DNA of 64,000 nt from Hyphomicrobium sp. (GTDB lineage: Bacteria > Pseudomonadota > Alphaproteobacteria > Rhizobiales > Hyphomicrobiaceae), in assembly GCA_003987725.1 (NCBI GenBank), contig RXJH01000013.1, positions 1 through 64,000 on the forward strand. The letters are read 5' to 3'. The notes below the pieces were generated by a model that did no database searches, was not told where the DNA came from, and saw only the letters and a list, made by a program, of their open reading frames with translations. The position numbers and the translations under genes were made by a program. The first letter of the stretch is position 1, and every line of letters begins with the position of its first letter. This document shows positions 1 through 11,349 of this stretch, piece by piece.

Positions 1-365
1 CGCTCTATCCGGACGACATGAAGCTGCGCGACAAGGTGAAGACGATCGCGACGGAGATCTATCGCGCCGCCGACATCGCCTGCGATGCGAGCGTCGAGAC
101 GCAGTTCAAGGACTTCGAGGCGGCGGGCTTCGGCCACTTCCCGGTGTGCATGGCGAAGACGCAGTACTCGTTCTCGACCGACCCGGCGAAGCGCGGCGCG
201 CCGACCGGGCACATCGTGCCCATCCGCGAGCTCAGGCTGTCGGCGGGCGCCGAGTTCATCGTCGTCGTCACGGGCGAGATCATGACCATGCCGGGGCTGC
301 CGAAGGTGCCGTCCGCCGACTCGATCCGCCTCGACGACAAGGGGCAGATCCAGGGACTGTTCTAA
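1..365 (+). CDS. fhs: Formate-tetrahydrofolate ligase, C-terminal part (cut by window edge)
   Basis: The reading frame is open from base 3 to the stop at 363-365 and gives about 120 residues, the C-terminal end of 10-formyltetrahydrofolate synthetase. The family-typical blocks [19 protein letters not shown] and IMTMPGLPK are present, and the protein ends in the usual GLF. The enzyme joins formate to tetrahydrofolate using ATP in the cytoplasm. In serine-cycle methylotrophs (where it is called FtfL) it feeds formate carbon into assimilation. The start lies outside the window, so length and promoter cannot be judged. It is followed by a GC-rich hairpin. Family assignment is firm; the methylotrophic role is inferred from the methylamine genes further on. 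Confidence 0.95.
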   Translation, partial: LYPDDMKLRDKVKTIATEIYRAADIACDASVETQFKDFEAAGFGHFPVCMAKTQYSFSTDPAKRGAPTGHIVPIRELRLSAGAEFIVVVTGEIMTMPGLPKVPSADSIRLDDKGQIQGLF

Positions 366-438
366 ACATCCTCTCGTCATCTCTGGCCGAGCGAACGCGA
401 TGGCCGGAGAATGACGAACATCGAGACATATCAGTCAT

Positions 439-469
439 ACGGGGCAGGTCGTATCGCGGCCTGCCCCGT
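439..469 (+). terminator. Hairpin downstream of fhs
   Basis: A perfect 10-bp stem, ACGGGGCAGG (439-448) with CCTGCCCCGT (460-469), and an 11-base loop lies 74 bases after the fhs stop. No clear T-run follows, so it is at best a weak intrinsic terminator or an mRNA 3'-end structure. Confidence 0.5.
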
Positions 470-514
470 TGCTATAGGAAGAGCGCACTTTCCTTCTGAG
501 TTGATCCCCACCGA

Positions 515-1699
515 ATGCGCCTTCTCCCGATCCTAGCCGCGAGCTGTCTCGTCAGCTCGATGTCGATGCGGATCCTCGATCCCGTCGTGCCCGACATTTC
601 GCGCGGCCTCGGCGTCGATACCGCCTCCGTCGCGATGCTCGCATCGTTTTTCGCCTTCCCCTATGCGCTCGCTCAGCCCGTGCTCGGAGCCCTCGGCGAC
701 AGCTTCGGCAAAGCTCGCATCATCAAGATCGCGCTTCTGATCGTTGCCCTCTGTCTGGCAGCCTCCGCCGCAGCACCGACGTTCGACATGCTCGCCGCCG
801 CCCGCCTCATCGGTGGAGCAGCCGCGGGTGGGATCATTCCGCTGGCGTTTGCAATCGTCGGCGACGCATTTCCGATGAACGAGCGGCAGATCGCCCTGTC
901 GCGCGTTTTGACTGCGATCATCGCCGGGAACCTTGCGGGGTTGATCGGTGCAGGATTCGTCGCAGCCGAATTCGGCTGGCGGATTTCCACGATGACGGCG
1001 GCAGGATTGGCGCTTGCGGCCCTTGTCGTGACGGTGTGGCAGTTGAAGCCGCCCGCTCCCTCAAAACCCGTGCAGCGGATGCGCGGAGAATTCTTCGACG
1101 GCTACCGTGAAGTCTTCGCAAATCCACGATCGGTCGTTTGCTTTTTCGCTGTGTTCGTTGAAGGCATCGTGATCTTCGGGCTCTTTCCCTACGTCGCCGT
1201 TCTGCTCGAGCAGCGTGGCGCCGGGGGCCTGAAGGAGGCCGGCATCGTCCTCTCCGGCTTTGCAGTCGGCGGCTTCATCTACACGTTCTTGGTGCGGTTC
1301 ATGCTTGGCCGGCTCGGCCTTTACAACCTGATCATGTCAGGCGGCATGGTTTCAGGCCTCGGGCTGGCGATGCTGTCGTTCGGCACATCCTGGCCAGCGG
1401 AAATGGCGCTGTTCGTGATCGTCGGCGTCGGCTTCTACATGATCCATAATTCTCTTCAGACGCAGGCAACGGAGTTGGCGCCCCGCTATCGCGCCTCAGG
1501 GGTCGCAGCACATTCGTTCTTCGTGTTCTTGGGTCAGGCTTTCGGCCCGTTGCTCTACGGGTTCGGGCTCGCCAGCGCAGGCACGCTTTGGACGATGCTG
1601 CTCGCGGGTGCCGTAATGGGCCTCCTCGGCGTCGTCACCGCCTGGGGTCTGAAATCGAGATCGGGAGCACCCGTCCCCGGTGTCACCGATCCTGCGTAA
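515..1699 (+). CDS. Major facilitator superfamily transporter
   Basis: A 394-residue, strongly hydrophobic protein with roughly twelve membrane segments in two halves. The N-terminal half carries the MFS loop 2-3 signature as GALGDSFGKAR (about residues 58-68) after a segment reading DPVVPDISRGLGV. This arrangement is typical of drug/metabolite exporters of the DHA1 or Bcr/CflA-like type. Substrate cannot be read from the sequence. The ATG at 515 has no convincing ribosome binding site. It is a single gene, separated from fhs by one hairpin and from the next operon by another, so it is probably monocistronic. Confidence 0.85.
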   Translation: MRLLPILAASCLVSSMSMRILDPVVPDISRGLGVDTASVAMLASFFAFPYALAQPVLGALGDSFGKARIIKIALLIVALCLAASAAAPTFDMLAAARLIGGAAAGGIIPLAFAIVGDAFPMNERQIALSRVLTAIIAGNLAGLIGAGFVAAEFGWRISTMTAAGLALAALVVTVWQLKPPAPSKPVQRMRGEFFDGYREVFANPRSVVCFFAVFVEGIVIFGLFPYVAVLLEQRGAGGLKEAGIVLSGFAVGGFIYTFLVRFMLGRLGLYNLIMSGGMVSGLGLAMLSFGTSWPAEMALFVIVGVGFYMIHNSLQTQATELAPRYRASGVAAHSFFVFLGQAFGPLLYGFGLASAGTLWTMLLAGAVMGLLGVVTAWGLKSRSGAPVPGVTDPA

Positions 1700-1711
1700 G
1701 ATTTAGGTCTC

Positions 1712-1761
1712 AATTCCGCCGGCCGTCGCCCCCAACGCCTTGGGGGCAATGCCGGAATTTT
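1712..1761 (+). terminator. Nested hairpin terminator after MFS gene
   Basis: The inner stem GCCCCCAA/TTGGGGGC (1728-1735 with 1740-1747, loop CGCC) is perfect. It sits inside an outer AATTCCG/CGGAATT pair (1712-1718 with 1753-1759). It begins 12 bases after the transporter stop and ends in a short TTTT, as expected for a Rho-independent terminator. Confidence 0.7.
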
Positions 1762-1904
1762 ATGCTAAGAAGGCCGTAAGCTGCATATTTGACAAGCAAA
1801 GATAAGGTGATGTGAGCCGCTAGACCCAGTATTTCCAGGGTTCGCGTGAATTGGCCTGGGCTTTGCGATGCCTATCCGAAAAGAATCGTGACGGGAGGGT
1901 GGTC

Positions 1905-3320
1905 TTGGTCGCGGCATTCGACGAAATGAACGGCTTTGGCGGCGAAGTTCGCGCTCCCTATCGCGCGCTCGCCGAGTGGCTCGGCGTTCAGCATCTCGAT
2001 ACGCTTCGACAGAAGTCGGCCGAGGCGGAAGTGCTCTTTCGCCGTTCCGGAATAACCTTTGCGGTCTACGGCGCCGAGGAAGCAGGCGAACGCCTCATTC
2101 CGTTCGACATCCTTCCCCGTATCATCTCCGCCGAGGAATGGCGCCGCCTCGAACTCGGTATCGAGCAGCGCGTCCGTTCGCTCAATGCGTTTTTGTACGA
2201 CATCTACCACCGCCAGGAGATCCTGAAGGCTGGCAAGATTCCCGAAGAGCTCATCACGCAGAACTCCGCTTTCCTGCCGGAGATGATCGGCGTCGACCCG
2301 CCACGCGGCGTCTACAGCCACATCATCGGCGTCGATCTCGTCCGCACCGGCGAGAACGACTTCATGGTTTTGGAGGACAACACCCGCACGCCGTCCGGCG
2401 TCTCCTACATGCTGGAGAACCGCGAGACGATGATGCACCTCTTCCCCGACCTCTTCAGCCGCAATCGCGTGCGGCCCGTCGAGAATTATCCTGACGCGCT
2501 TCTGAAGACGCTCGAAAGCGTTGCGCCCGGCAATCTCGATGCCGAGCCGACGATCGCGCTGTTGACGCCGGGCGTCTACAACAGCGCCTACTTCGAACAC
2601 TCGTTCCTCGCCGACCAGATGGGCGTCGAACTCGTCGAAAGCACCGATCTCGTCGTCATCGACGGCCTGCTCCGGATGAAGACGACCGAAGGGCTGAAAC
2701 GCGTCGACGTGCTCTACCGGCGCGTCGACGACGATTTCCTCGACCCTCTCGTCTTCGATCCGACGTCGCTGCTTGGCGTGCCGGGAATATTCGATGTTTA
2801 TCGTTCCGGCCGGGTGACGATCGTCAATGCACCAGGCGCCGGAATAGCCGACGACAAGGCGATCTACAGCTATATCCCGGCGATTATCGAATTCTACACC
2901 GGCAAGTCGCCGATCCTCGCCAATGTCGAAACGTACAACTGTCGCGAGCCCGCGAGCCTCAAGTACGTGCTCGAACATCTCGCCGAGCTCGTCGTCAAGG
3001 AAGTTCACGGCTCCGGCGGCTACGGCATGCTCGTCGGTCCGAAGTCGACCAAGGATCAGATCGAAGCTTTCCGGGCGAAGCTGATCGCCAATCCGACGAA
3101 TTATATCGCCCAGCCGACGCTTTCGCTGTCGACATGCCCGACGCTCGCCGACTCGAGCGTCGCACCTCGGCATCTCGACTTGCGTCCCTTCGTGCTCATT
3201 GGCGATCAGGTGCGGCTGATGCCGGGAGGGTTGACCCGCGTTGCTCTGAAAAAGGGCTCGCTGGTCGTCAACTCGAGCCAAGGCGGCGGCACCAAAGATA
3301 CTTGGGTGCTGCAGGAATAG
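1905..3320 (+). CDS. Circularly permuted ATP-grasp protein (type 1)
   Basis: About 471 residues. A circularly permuted ATP-grasp ligase, a family predicted to form amide bonds between amino acids or peptides using ATP. Visible marks are the N-terminal block FDEMNGFGGEVRAPYRAL, the acidic metal-binding stretch LEDNTRTPSG near residue 155 and the glycine-rich nucleotide loop VVKEVHGSGGYG near residue 363. No ATG is suitable. TTG at 1905 lies 5 bases after GGGAGGG (1893-1899) and gives the short N-terminus usual for the family. GTG 1899 and TTG 1851 are alternatives. It is the first gene of a tight operon with alpha-E (7-base gap), transglutaminase and Anbu genes, the known genomic company of this family. 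The substrate is unknown. Confidence 0.9.
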   Translation: MVAAFDEMNGFGGEVRAPYRALAEWLGVQHLDTLRQKSAEAEVLFRRSGITFAVYGAEEAGERLIPFDILPRIISAEEWRRLELGIEQRVRSLNAFLYDIYHRQEILKAGKIPEELITQNSAFLPEMIGVDPPRGVYSHIIGVDLVRTGENDFMVLEDNTRTPSGVSYMLENRETMMHLFPDLFSRNRVRPVENYPDALLKTLESVAPGNLDAEPTIALLTPGVYNSAYFEHSFLADQMGVELVESTDLVVIDGLLRMKTTEGLKRVDVLYRRVDDDFLDPLVFDPTSLLGVPGIFDVYRSGRVTIVNAPGAGIADDKAIYSYIPAIIEFYTGKSPILANVETYNCREPASLKYVLEHLAELVVKEVHGSGGYGMLVGPKSTKDQIEAFRAKLIANPTNYIAQPTLSLSTCPTLADSSVAPRHLDLRPFVLIGDQVRLMPGGLTRVALKKGSLVVNSSQGGGTKDTWVLQE

Positions 3321-3327
3321 TTTCGGA

Positions 3328-4275
3328 ATGCTTGGACGTACGGCAAACGATCTCTACTGGCTGTCACGCTACATCGAGCGCGCTGAAAACATCGCGCGTC
3401 TTCTCGAGGTCGGCTATCGCATCGTGCTTCTGCCGCGTGAGGGCGAAAGCTTTCACGAGGAATGGCGATCAACGCTAGAAAGCGCGGGTTGCATGCAAGG
3501 TTACATGCAGCGGCACGGCGAGCTGATCTCGCAGAACGTCATCGATTATATGCTGTTTGATACGTCGAATCCGTCGAGCATCGCCTCGTGTCTTGCAAAC
3601 GCACGTCGCAATGGCCGCGCTCAGCGCACGGCCTTGACGCGCGAAATGTGGGAAAGCTTGAATAGCGCGTGGCTCGAGTTCTCGGCGATCCGTCCAGTGA
3701 CCGTCACCTCGAATTCTCTTCCCGAGCTTCTCGATTGGGTGCGCTCGCGCTCCGCGCTTTATCGTGGCGCCCTGTTGAATACAATTCTGCGCAACGACAC
3801 TTATTATTTTAGTCAGGTCGGCACGTTCATCGAACGCGCCGACAGCACCGCGCGCATCCTCGACGTCAAATATTATCACCTTCTGCCGTCGAGCGAGATG
3901 GTCGGCAGCGAGAAGGATAATTATCAGTGGGCAGCGTTATTGCGATCGGTTTCGGCGCACCGCAGCTATCGTTGGGTTTTCAAGGATCATTATCGCCCGC
4001 TCAAGATCGCGGATTTCATGATCTTGAATCGGCAGATGCCGCGCTCGCTTCGCTCATGTTACGATGAATTGACGGCCGCACTTCGCGATCTTGCCGTGTT
4101 TTATGGCGCCCGGCACGACTGCCAGATGACAGCCGAGGCAACGCGCGACCTGCTGCTCGAAGCCGATATGAGCAACATTTTCCAATCCGGACTGCATGAA
4201 TTCGTGCAGGATTTCATAGGCCGCAACAACAAGCTCGGGAACGAGATCTCCGCCGCGTATCACTTCAGCGATTGA
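3328..4275 (+). CDS. Alpha-E domain protein
   Basis: A 315-residue all-helical protein of the alpha-E family, recognised from its start MLGRTANDLYWLSRYIERAEN and the second repeat-like block FIERADSTARILDVKY near residue 170. (The two ER-A signatures mark the two halves of the fold.) Alpha-E proteins nearly always stand beside circularly permuted ATP-grasp and transglutaminase genes. They are thought to be part of the same amide-forming or peptide-processing machinery, but no biochemical activity has been assigned with certainty. It lies 7 bases after the ligase gene and 9 bases before the transglutaminase gene, so co-translation in a fixed ratio is likely. It is cytoplasmic: no signal peptide is seen. 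Confidence 0.9.
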   Translation: MLGRTANDLYWLSRYIERAENIARLLEVGYRIVLLPREGESFHEEWRSTLESAGCMQGYMQRHGELISQNVIDYMLFDTSNPSSIASCLANARRNGRAQRTALTREMWESLNSAWLEFSAIRPVTVTSNSLPELLDWVRSRSALYRGALLNTILRNDTYYFSQVGTFIERADSTARILDVKYYHLLPSSEMVGSEKDNYQWAALLRSVSAHRSYRWVFKDHYRPLKIADFMILNRQMPRSLRSCYDELTAALRDLAVFYGARHDCQMTAEATRDLLLEADMSNIFQSGLHEFVQDFIGRNNKLGNEISAAYHFSD

Positions 4276-4284
4276 GGATCGACG

Positions 4285-5097
4285 ATGCGCATTTCGATCG
4301 GGCATGTGTCGCGTTACGTTTATAGCGAGCCGACAAGATATTCCATTCTGGCGCTGCGCCTCACGCCGCCGTCGTTTCAAGGCCAACGCGTCGTCGAATG
4401 GCGCGTCAGCGCTCCGGGCGTCGATGCCGTGAAGTGCTTTCGCGACGGCTTCGGCAATATTGTCCATCTCGCGAGCTGCTCTGAGGAGCACTCCGAGTCG
4501 CTGATCATTGCCAAGGGCGTCGTCGATACGGAGGATAAGGCCGGTGTCGTGCGTGGATTGGCCGATCCGGCGCCGATCCGGGTCTATCGCCGCCACACTG
4601 CAAAGACGACGGCGACCAACGAAATCCGTGCTCTCTGCCGGGCCGCGGCCGTTAAGCCGGACATCCGCGGAATGCACAACCTGATGTATGCCGTACGCGA
4701 CGCTGTCGACTACAAGATTGGTGCGACGAACGCGCACACGACGGCTGCCGAGGCGTTGGCGGAAGGCAAGGGCGTCTGCCAGGACCACGCACACCTGTTC
4801 ATCGCGGCCGCACGATCGCTCGATATTCCGGCCCGCTACGTCAGCGGCTATTTTCTGTCCGGCGCAGACGAGCCCTCCGACGCTAACCACGCCTGGGCGG
4901 AAGCCTGGCTAGAGGGCCTGGGTTGGGTTGGCTTTGACCCCGCCAATCGGATATGTCCCACGGAGAAGTACGTGCGGCTCGCTTCAGGGTTGGACGCGAC
5001 AGACGCGGCTCCTATTCGCGGCTCTCGAAAGGGCGTCGCGAAAGAGGAGCTGGACGTTATCGTCGAAGTTCAGCAGCAGAGCAGCCAGCAACAGTAG
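4285..5097 (+). CDS. Transglutaminase-like cysteine protease
   Basis: 270 residues. The N-terminal part (about 1-80) is the bacterial transglutaminase N domain, and the core fold follows. The catalytic triad is complete: Cys165 in GKGVCQDHAH, His202 in NHAWAEAW and Asp218 in GFDPAN. In bacteria these proteins usually act as peptidases or amide hydrolases rather than crosslinking enzymes. It is the third gene of the ATP-grasp/alpha-E operon. The tail, rich in Gln and Ser, looks disordered. No signal peptide is present, so it should act in the cytoplasm with its neighbours, perhaps removing what the ligase adds. That role is inference. Confidence 0.9.
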   Translation: MRISIGHVSRYVYSEPTRYSILALRLTPPSFQGQRVVEWRVSAPGVDAVKCFRDGFGNIVHLASCSEEHSESLIIAKGVVDTEDKAGVVRGLADPAPIRVYRRHTAKTTATNEIRALCRAAAVKPDIRGMHNLMYAVRDAVDYKIGATNAHTTAAEALAEGKGVCQDHAHLFIAAARSLDIPARYVSGYFLSGADEPSDANHAWAEAWLEGLGWVGFDPANRICPTEKYVRLASGLDATDAAPIRGSRKGVAKEELDVIVEVQQQSSQQQ

Positions 5098-5126
5098 CCG
5101 CCTGCGACTCCGGAGATTTTTTCTAC

Positions 5127-5861
5127 ATGACATACGCGGTAGCGTTACGCCTCGAGGGCGGACTCGTATTCGCGGCCGATACGCGGACCAATGCCGGTGT
5201 CGACAACATTGCTCAATACAAGAAGCTGCAACTCTGGCGCCGCCCAGGGGACCGCGTTTTAGTTCTGCTCGCCGCAGGCAATCTTGCCGTGACCCAGGCT
5301 GTGGTCAGTCTGCTGAATGAGCATCTCGCGGAAGAGACGGGCGAAGATTCAACGACTCTTGATACCGCGCCCAACATGTATCGCGCTGCGCGCGTCGTCG
5401 GAGACGCCATTCGCGAGGCACGCCGCATCGATGGCGCCGCGCTGGAGGCGAGCAAACTCGGCTTCAACACGAACTTCATCTTCGGCGGCCAGATCAAAGG
5501 CGAGAGACCGCGCCTGTTTCAGATCTATCCGGAAGGCAATTTCATCGAGGCGACGGACGACACGCCCTTCTTTCAAATCGGCGAGCACAAGTACGGGAAG
5601 CCGATACTGGATCGCGTCGCGCGCTCCGATATGCGCCTTGGAGAGGCCGCAAAGCTGATACTTCTCTCCTTCGACTCGACGCTGAGATCGAACCTCTCCG
5701 TCGGCATGCCGCTCGATCTCGTGATCTACGAGCGCGATACGTTTGACGTGACGCGCGAGAAGCGCATCGGCGCGGACGACGAATATTTTCGCAAGCTCTC
5801 CGGTGCCTGGTCCGACGCGCTGCGTCAGGCGTTCTCCAAGATCGAGGAGTTCGACGTCTGA
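5127..5861 (+). CDS. Anbu-type proteasome-fold peptidase
   Basis: 244 residues of the Anbu (ancestral beta subunit) branch of N-terminal-nucleophile hydrolases. After removal of Met1 the chain starts with Thr, the proteasome nucleophile. The acidic partner is Asp17 (AADTRTN, mature numbering), and Lys31/Lys32 (QYKKLQLW) supply the expected lysine. So the active site looks intact. The ATG at 5127 has GGAG 12 bases upstream. An upstream start in the same frame would bury the Thr and is rejected. It ends the four-gene operon, 29 bases after the transglutaminase gene. Anbu proteins assemble into open helical rings, and their natural substrate is unknown. The operon suggests it degrades or trims a product of the ATP-grasp ligase. 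Confidence 0.92.
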   Translation: MTYAVALRLEGGLVFAADTRTNAGVDNIAQYKKLQLWRRPGDRVLVLLAAGNLAVTQAVVSLLNEHLAEETGEDSTTLDTAPNMYRAARVVGDAIREARRIDGAALEASKLGFNTNFIFGGQIKGERPRLFQIYPEGNFIEATDDTPFFQIGEHKYGKPILDRVARSDMRLGEAAKLILLSFDSTLRSNLSVGMPLDLVIYERDTFDVTREKRIGADDEYFRKLSGAWSDALRQAFSKIEEFDV

Positions 5862-5936
5862 TTGGCCGCGTCCTGGGATGTGATTAACGGCCGTATACCG
5901 CGCCAATTTCGAGCCCGCCACACCGGCTTGGCGTCT

Positions 5937-5992
5937 TGCATAAGAGAAATCTATGTTGCACCCCAGCAAAATTGCGGCAACTTGCTTATGCA
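5937..5992 (+). promoter_or_regulatory. Nested inverted repeats upstream of fbp
   Basis: TGCATAAG (5937-5944) is matched by its exact complement CTTATGCA (5985-5992). Inside these arms lies a second pair, GTTGC (5955-5959) with GCAAC (5977-5981). The element sits 96-151 bases before the fbp start in the 226-base gap behind the Anbu gene. It could be an operator, for example for a LysR-type regulator, or a transcribed stem-loop. No promoter could be fixed with confidence. Confidence 0.4.
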
Positions 5993-6087
5993 CGCCTTGC
6001 GTTGAAAGTGCAGTCTCGCTTCTGTCGATCAAGTAAGCTTAGATGTGTCCAGCGCAGTGAAGGGCAGGTGAGCGCTGGAAGGATCGA

Positions 6088-7131
6088 ATGGGTTTCCCGA
6101 CACTCAAAGAGTATCTCTCGAATTGGACGCTGGACGGCCGAACGCGTGGTCAGGTCGCGGACACCATTCTCGCCATCGCTGACGCGAGCGCTCGTCTTTC
6201 GGACATCATCGGGCGGGGTGCACTCGGCGGGAAGCTCGGGCGCGTCGTTGCGCGTGCAGGCGAGACCGACGAACAGAAGGAAGTCGACGCTCTCGCCAAT
6301 GGCATGATCATCGATGCGCTGAAATCTCAGCCCGTCGCCGCGCTCGCATCCGAGGAAGCCGCGGAGCCCATCGCACTCCAGAGCGATGCACCGCTCTTGG
6401 TCGCGACGGATCCGCTGGACGGCTCGTCGAATATCGACGCCAATGTCTCAGTCGGAACGATTTTCTCGATTCTGCCGCGCCATCCATCCTCGACGCGTGA
6501 GGCGGCATTTTTGCGGCCGGGCTCACATCAGCTTGCGGCGGGCTTTTTTGTATATGGCCCGCAAACAGTCCTTGCGCTGACTGTTGGCCACGGCACCCAG
6601 ATCTTCACCTTCGATAGGGAAACCCGGACTTTCCATCTGACGACGCGCAACGTCGCAATTGCTCCTGAAGCCGACGAGTACGCCATTAACGCTTCCAACG
6701 CGCGCCACTGGGACGATCCGATCCGCATCTATATTCACGACTGCGAAAACGGCGCTAACGGCCCCCGCGGGCACGATTTCAACATGCGGTGGACAGGATC
6801 GCCGGTTGCCGACGTTTACCGGATACTCTCCCGTGGCGGCATTTACCTTTATCCCGGCGATCGCCGGAAGGGGTTCCACCAGGGACGCATTCGCCTGATC
6901 TACGAAGCCAATCCGATAAGCTGGATCGTAGAGCAGGCGGGTGGAAGAGCGACGACGGGAAGAGAGCGTGTGCTGGATGTCGTGCCGGCCGCCCTCCATC
7001 AGAAAACGCCGCTGATCTGCGGCTCACGCGACGAGGTGGACCGAGTGATGCGCATTTATAGCGGCCAGGAATTCAAGGGCGAGCGTTCGCCGCTATTCGG
7101 TCGGCGAGGCTTGTTCCGAGCGCTGCCATGA
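6088..7131 (+). CDS. fbp: Class I fructose-1,6-bisphosphatase
   Basis: 347 residues, the usual size of class I FBPase. The metal and substrate loop DPLDGSSN is at residues 108-115. The C-terminal substrate segment YPGDRRKGFHQGRIRLIYE and the following EQAGG are conserved. The enzyme hydrolyses fructose 1,6-bisphosphate to fructose 6-phosphate in gluconeogenesis. Next to prk and rpe it belongs to a Calvin-type gene set, where it may also act on sedoheptulose 1,7-bisphosphate. GGAAGG five bases ahead supports the ATG at 6088. A nested inverted repeat lies in the leader. It is first in a run fbp-prk-rpe with gaps of 54 and 22 bases. Confidence 0.95.
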   Translation: MGFPTLKEYLSNWTLDGRTRGQVADTILAIADASARLSDIIGRGALGGKLGRVVARAGETDEQKEVDALANGMIIDALKSQPVAALASEEAAEPIALQSDAPLLVATDPLDGSSNIDANVSVGTIFSILPRHPSSTREAAFLRPGSHQLAAGFFVYGPQTVLALTVGHGTQIFTFDRETRTFHLTTRNVAIAPEADEYAINASNARHWDDPIRIYIHDCENGANGPRGHDFNMRWTGSPVADVYRILSRGGIYLYPGDRRKGFHQGRIRLIYEANPISWIVEQAGGRATTGRERVLDVVPAALHQKTPLICGSRDEVDRVMRIYSGQEFKGERSPLFGRRGLFRALP

Positions 7132-7185
7132 ACTTGTCTGTCGAAAGCTTTCCTCCCCTGAACCGAAGCGCATCGAGCCTCCGCA

Positions 7186-8061
7186 ATGTCGATTAAGCAT
7201 CCGATTATATCCGTCACCGGCTCTTCTGGCGCGGGTACGACCTCGGTTCGGCAAACCTTCGAGAATATTTTCCGCCGCGAGCACGTGCGGCCGGCATTTG
7301 TCCAGGGCGATGCCTTTCATCGCTACGATCGCTGCGGCATGGAAAAGGCGATGCGGGAAGCGGCGAAGCGCGGCAACCCCAATTTCAGCCACTTCGGCCT
7401 CGAAGCAAATCTGATCGAGGAACTCGAAACGCTCTTTCGAACGTATTCCGAGAGCGGCAAGGGCCTCGTTCGCAATTATGTGCATGACGATGCGGAAGAG
7501 CGCGCCCTCGGCACTCCTATCGGCAGCTTCACGCCTTGGACGGAAATCGAGCCCGATACGGATGTTCTGATGTACGAAGGCCTCCACGGCGCCATCGTCA
7601 CAGGAGATTTCGATGTCGCCCGTCACGCCGACCTGAAGATCGGCGTCGTCCCGGTGATCAATCTCGAATGGATTCAGAAGATCCAGCGAGACCGTACGGA
7701 GCGGGGCTATACGACCGAGGACGTGACGCAATCGATCTTGAGGCGAATGCCCGACTACGTGCAGTACATCTGTCCGCAGTTCACACAGACCGATATCAAT
7801 TTTCAACGAATTCCGACGGTCGACACCTCGAATCCGTTCATTGCCCGCTGGATACCGACGCCCGATGAATCGATGGTGATCATCCGTTTCAAGGAGCCGC
7901 GCGGCATCGATTTCGCGTATCTTTTGTCGATGATCCACGACAGCTTCATGTCGCGGGCCAATTCCATCGTCATTCCTGGTAGTAAGCTCGATCTTGCCAT
8001 GCAACTCATTCTGACGCCGCTCATTCTCCAGCTCGTCGAGCGCCGCCGCCGAGTGATATGA
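7186..8061 (+). CDS. prk: Phosphoribulokinase
   Basis: 291 residues, the proteobacterial (octameric, class I) form of phosphoribulokinase. The P-loop reads GSSGAGTTS at residues 12-20, and the substrate-binding segments around NFSHFGLEA and the YEGLHGA block are typical. It makes ribulose 1,5-bisphosphate from ribulose 5-phosphate and ATP. No RuBisCO gene is in the window. In Methylobacterium extorquens, a serine-cycle methylotroph, Prk has a regulatory rather than a CO2-fixing job: its product is sensed by the LysR regulator QscR. The same could hold here, but only the rest of the genome can decide. It lies between fbp and rpe. Confidence 0.95.
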   Translation: MSIKHPIISVTGSSGAGTTSVRQTFENIFRREHVRPAFVQGDAFHRYDRCGMEKAMREAAKRGNPNFSHFGLEANLIEELETLFRTYSESGKGLVRNYVHDDAEERALGTPIGSFTPWTEIEPDTDVLMYEGLHGAIVTGDFDVARHADLKIGVVPVINLEWIQKIQRDRTERGYTTEDVTQSILRRMPDYVQYICPQFTQTDINFQRIPTVDTSNPFIARWIPTPDESMVIIRFKEPRGIDFAYLLSMIHDSFMSRANSIVIPGSKLDLAMQLILTPLILQLVERRRRVI

Positions 8062-8083
8062 TCGAACCCGCGAAAGGTCTTCC

Positions 8084-8758
8084 GTGTCTCGCCCTCTCTT
8101 GATCGCCCCATCCATCCTCTCGGCCGACTTCAGCAAGCTCGGCGATGAAATTCGCGCCGTTGACCGGGCAGGCGCCGATTGGATTCATTGCGATGTGATG
8201 GACGGACATTTCGTGCCGAACATCACCTATGGCGCTCCGGTCATAAAGGCCGTGCGCGGCGCATCGAAGAAAATTTTCGACGTGCATTTGATGATCGCGC
8301 CCGCCGATCCCTATCTGGCGGACTTCGCCGCGGCCGGCGCCGATAACATTACGGTCCACGCCGAAGCTGGTCCCCATCTCGATCGTTCGCTTCAGGCGAT
8401 CCGAGCGCTAGGCAAGAAGGCGGGCGTATCGCTCAATCCCGGAACTCCGGAAAGCGCCATCGAATACGTTCTCGATCGCCTCGATCTCATCCTGGTGATG
8501 AGCGTCAATCCGGGCTTTGGCGGCCAATCGTTCATTCCCGCGGTCGTCGAAAAAATTCGCCGCGTGAAGGCACTCGTCGGTTCGCGCCCCATCGATATCG
8601 AGGTTGACGGTGGCATCACGCCGGAAACCGCGCGCCAAGTCGTCGAGGCCGGCGCCAACGTACTGGTCGCGGGTTCGGCTGTCTTCAAGGGCGGCAGCGA
8701 GCAAAGCTATCGCGCCAACATGGACGCCATAAGGAACGCGACGCGGCTCGAGGTCTAA
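8084..8758 (+). CDS. rpe: Ribulose-phosphate 3-epimerase
   Basis: 224 residues, a full-length TIM barrel. Signatures are [15 protein letters not shown] at the N-terminus, [15 protein letters not shown], the phosphate-loop start [10 protein letters not shown] and EVDGGI near the C-terminus. It interconverts ribulose 5-phosphate and xylulose 5-phosphate, serving the pentose phosphate pathway and supplying substrate to Prk. The start is GTG 8084 with AAAGG just upstream (gaaaggtcttcc). It stands 22 bases after prk, almost certainly in the same transcript. hrpB follows after a short gap. Confidence 0.95.
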   Translation: MSRPLLIAPSILSADFSKLGDEIRAVDRAGADWIHCDVMDGHFVPNITYGAPVIKAVRGASKKIFDVHLMIAPADPYLADFAAAGADNITVHAEAGPHLDRSLQAIRALGKKAGVSLNPGTPESAIEYVLDRLDLILVMSVNPGFGGQSFIPAVVEKIRRVKALVGSRPIDIEVDGGITPETARQVVEAGANVLVAGSAVFKGGSEQSYRANMDAIRNATRLEV

Positions 8759-8817
8759 GCGCGCAAGGTCTGAAACGCCGCTTGAAATCGGAGCCGGCGA
8801 GCGTATTTCGTCGGGTC

Positions 8818-11286
<2,469 letters not shown>

Positions 11287-11293
11287 CGGAACG

Positions 11294-11322
11294 AAAAAAA
11301 GCCCCGGCCGATGTGGCCGGGG
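11294..11322 (-). terminator. Intrinsic terminator of gmaS (shared with hrpB)
   Basis: The perfect stem CCCCGGCC (11302-11309) with GGCCGGGG (11315-11322) has a 5-base loop. On the minus strand it is followed by seven T (11300-11294), a textbook Rho-independent terminator for gmaS. It lies between two converging genes, so the stem may also mark the end of hrpB transcripts, though no T-run follows in that direction. Confidence 0.85.
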
Positions 11323-11349
11323 ACAGTTGGCTCGTGGAGGAACGCAAGT

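Noticed and set aside
1872..3281. Long open frame (469 residues) on the minus strand opposite the ATP-grasp gene
   Set aside because: It mirrors a well-supported gene in a GC-rich genome, has Arg/Asp/Val-rich composition typical of antisense frames and no recognisable motif.
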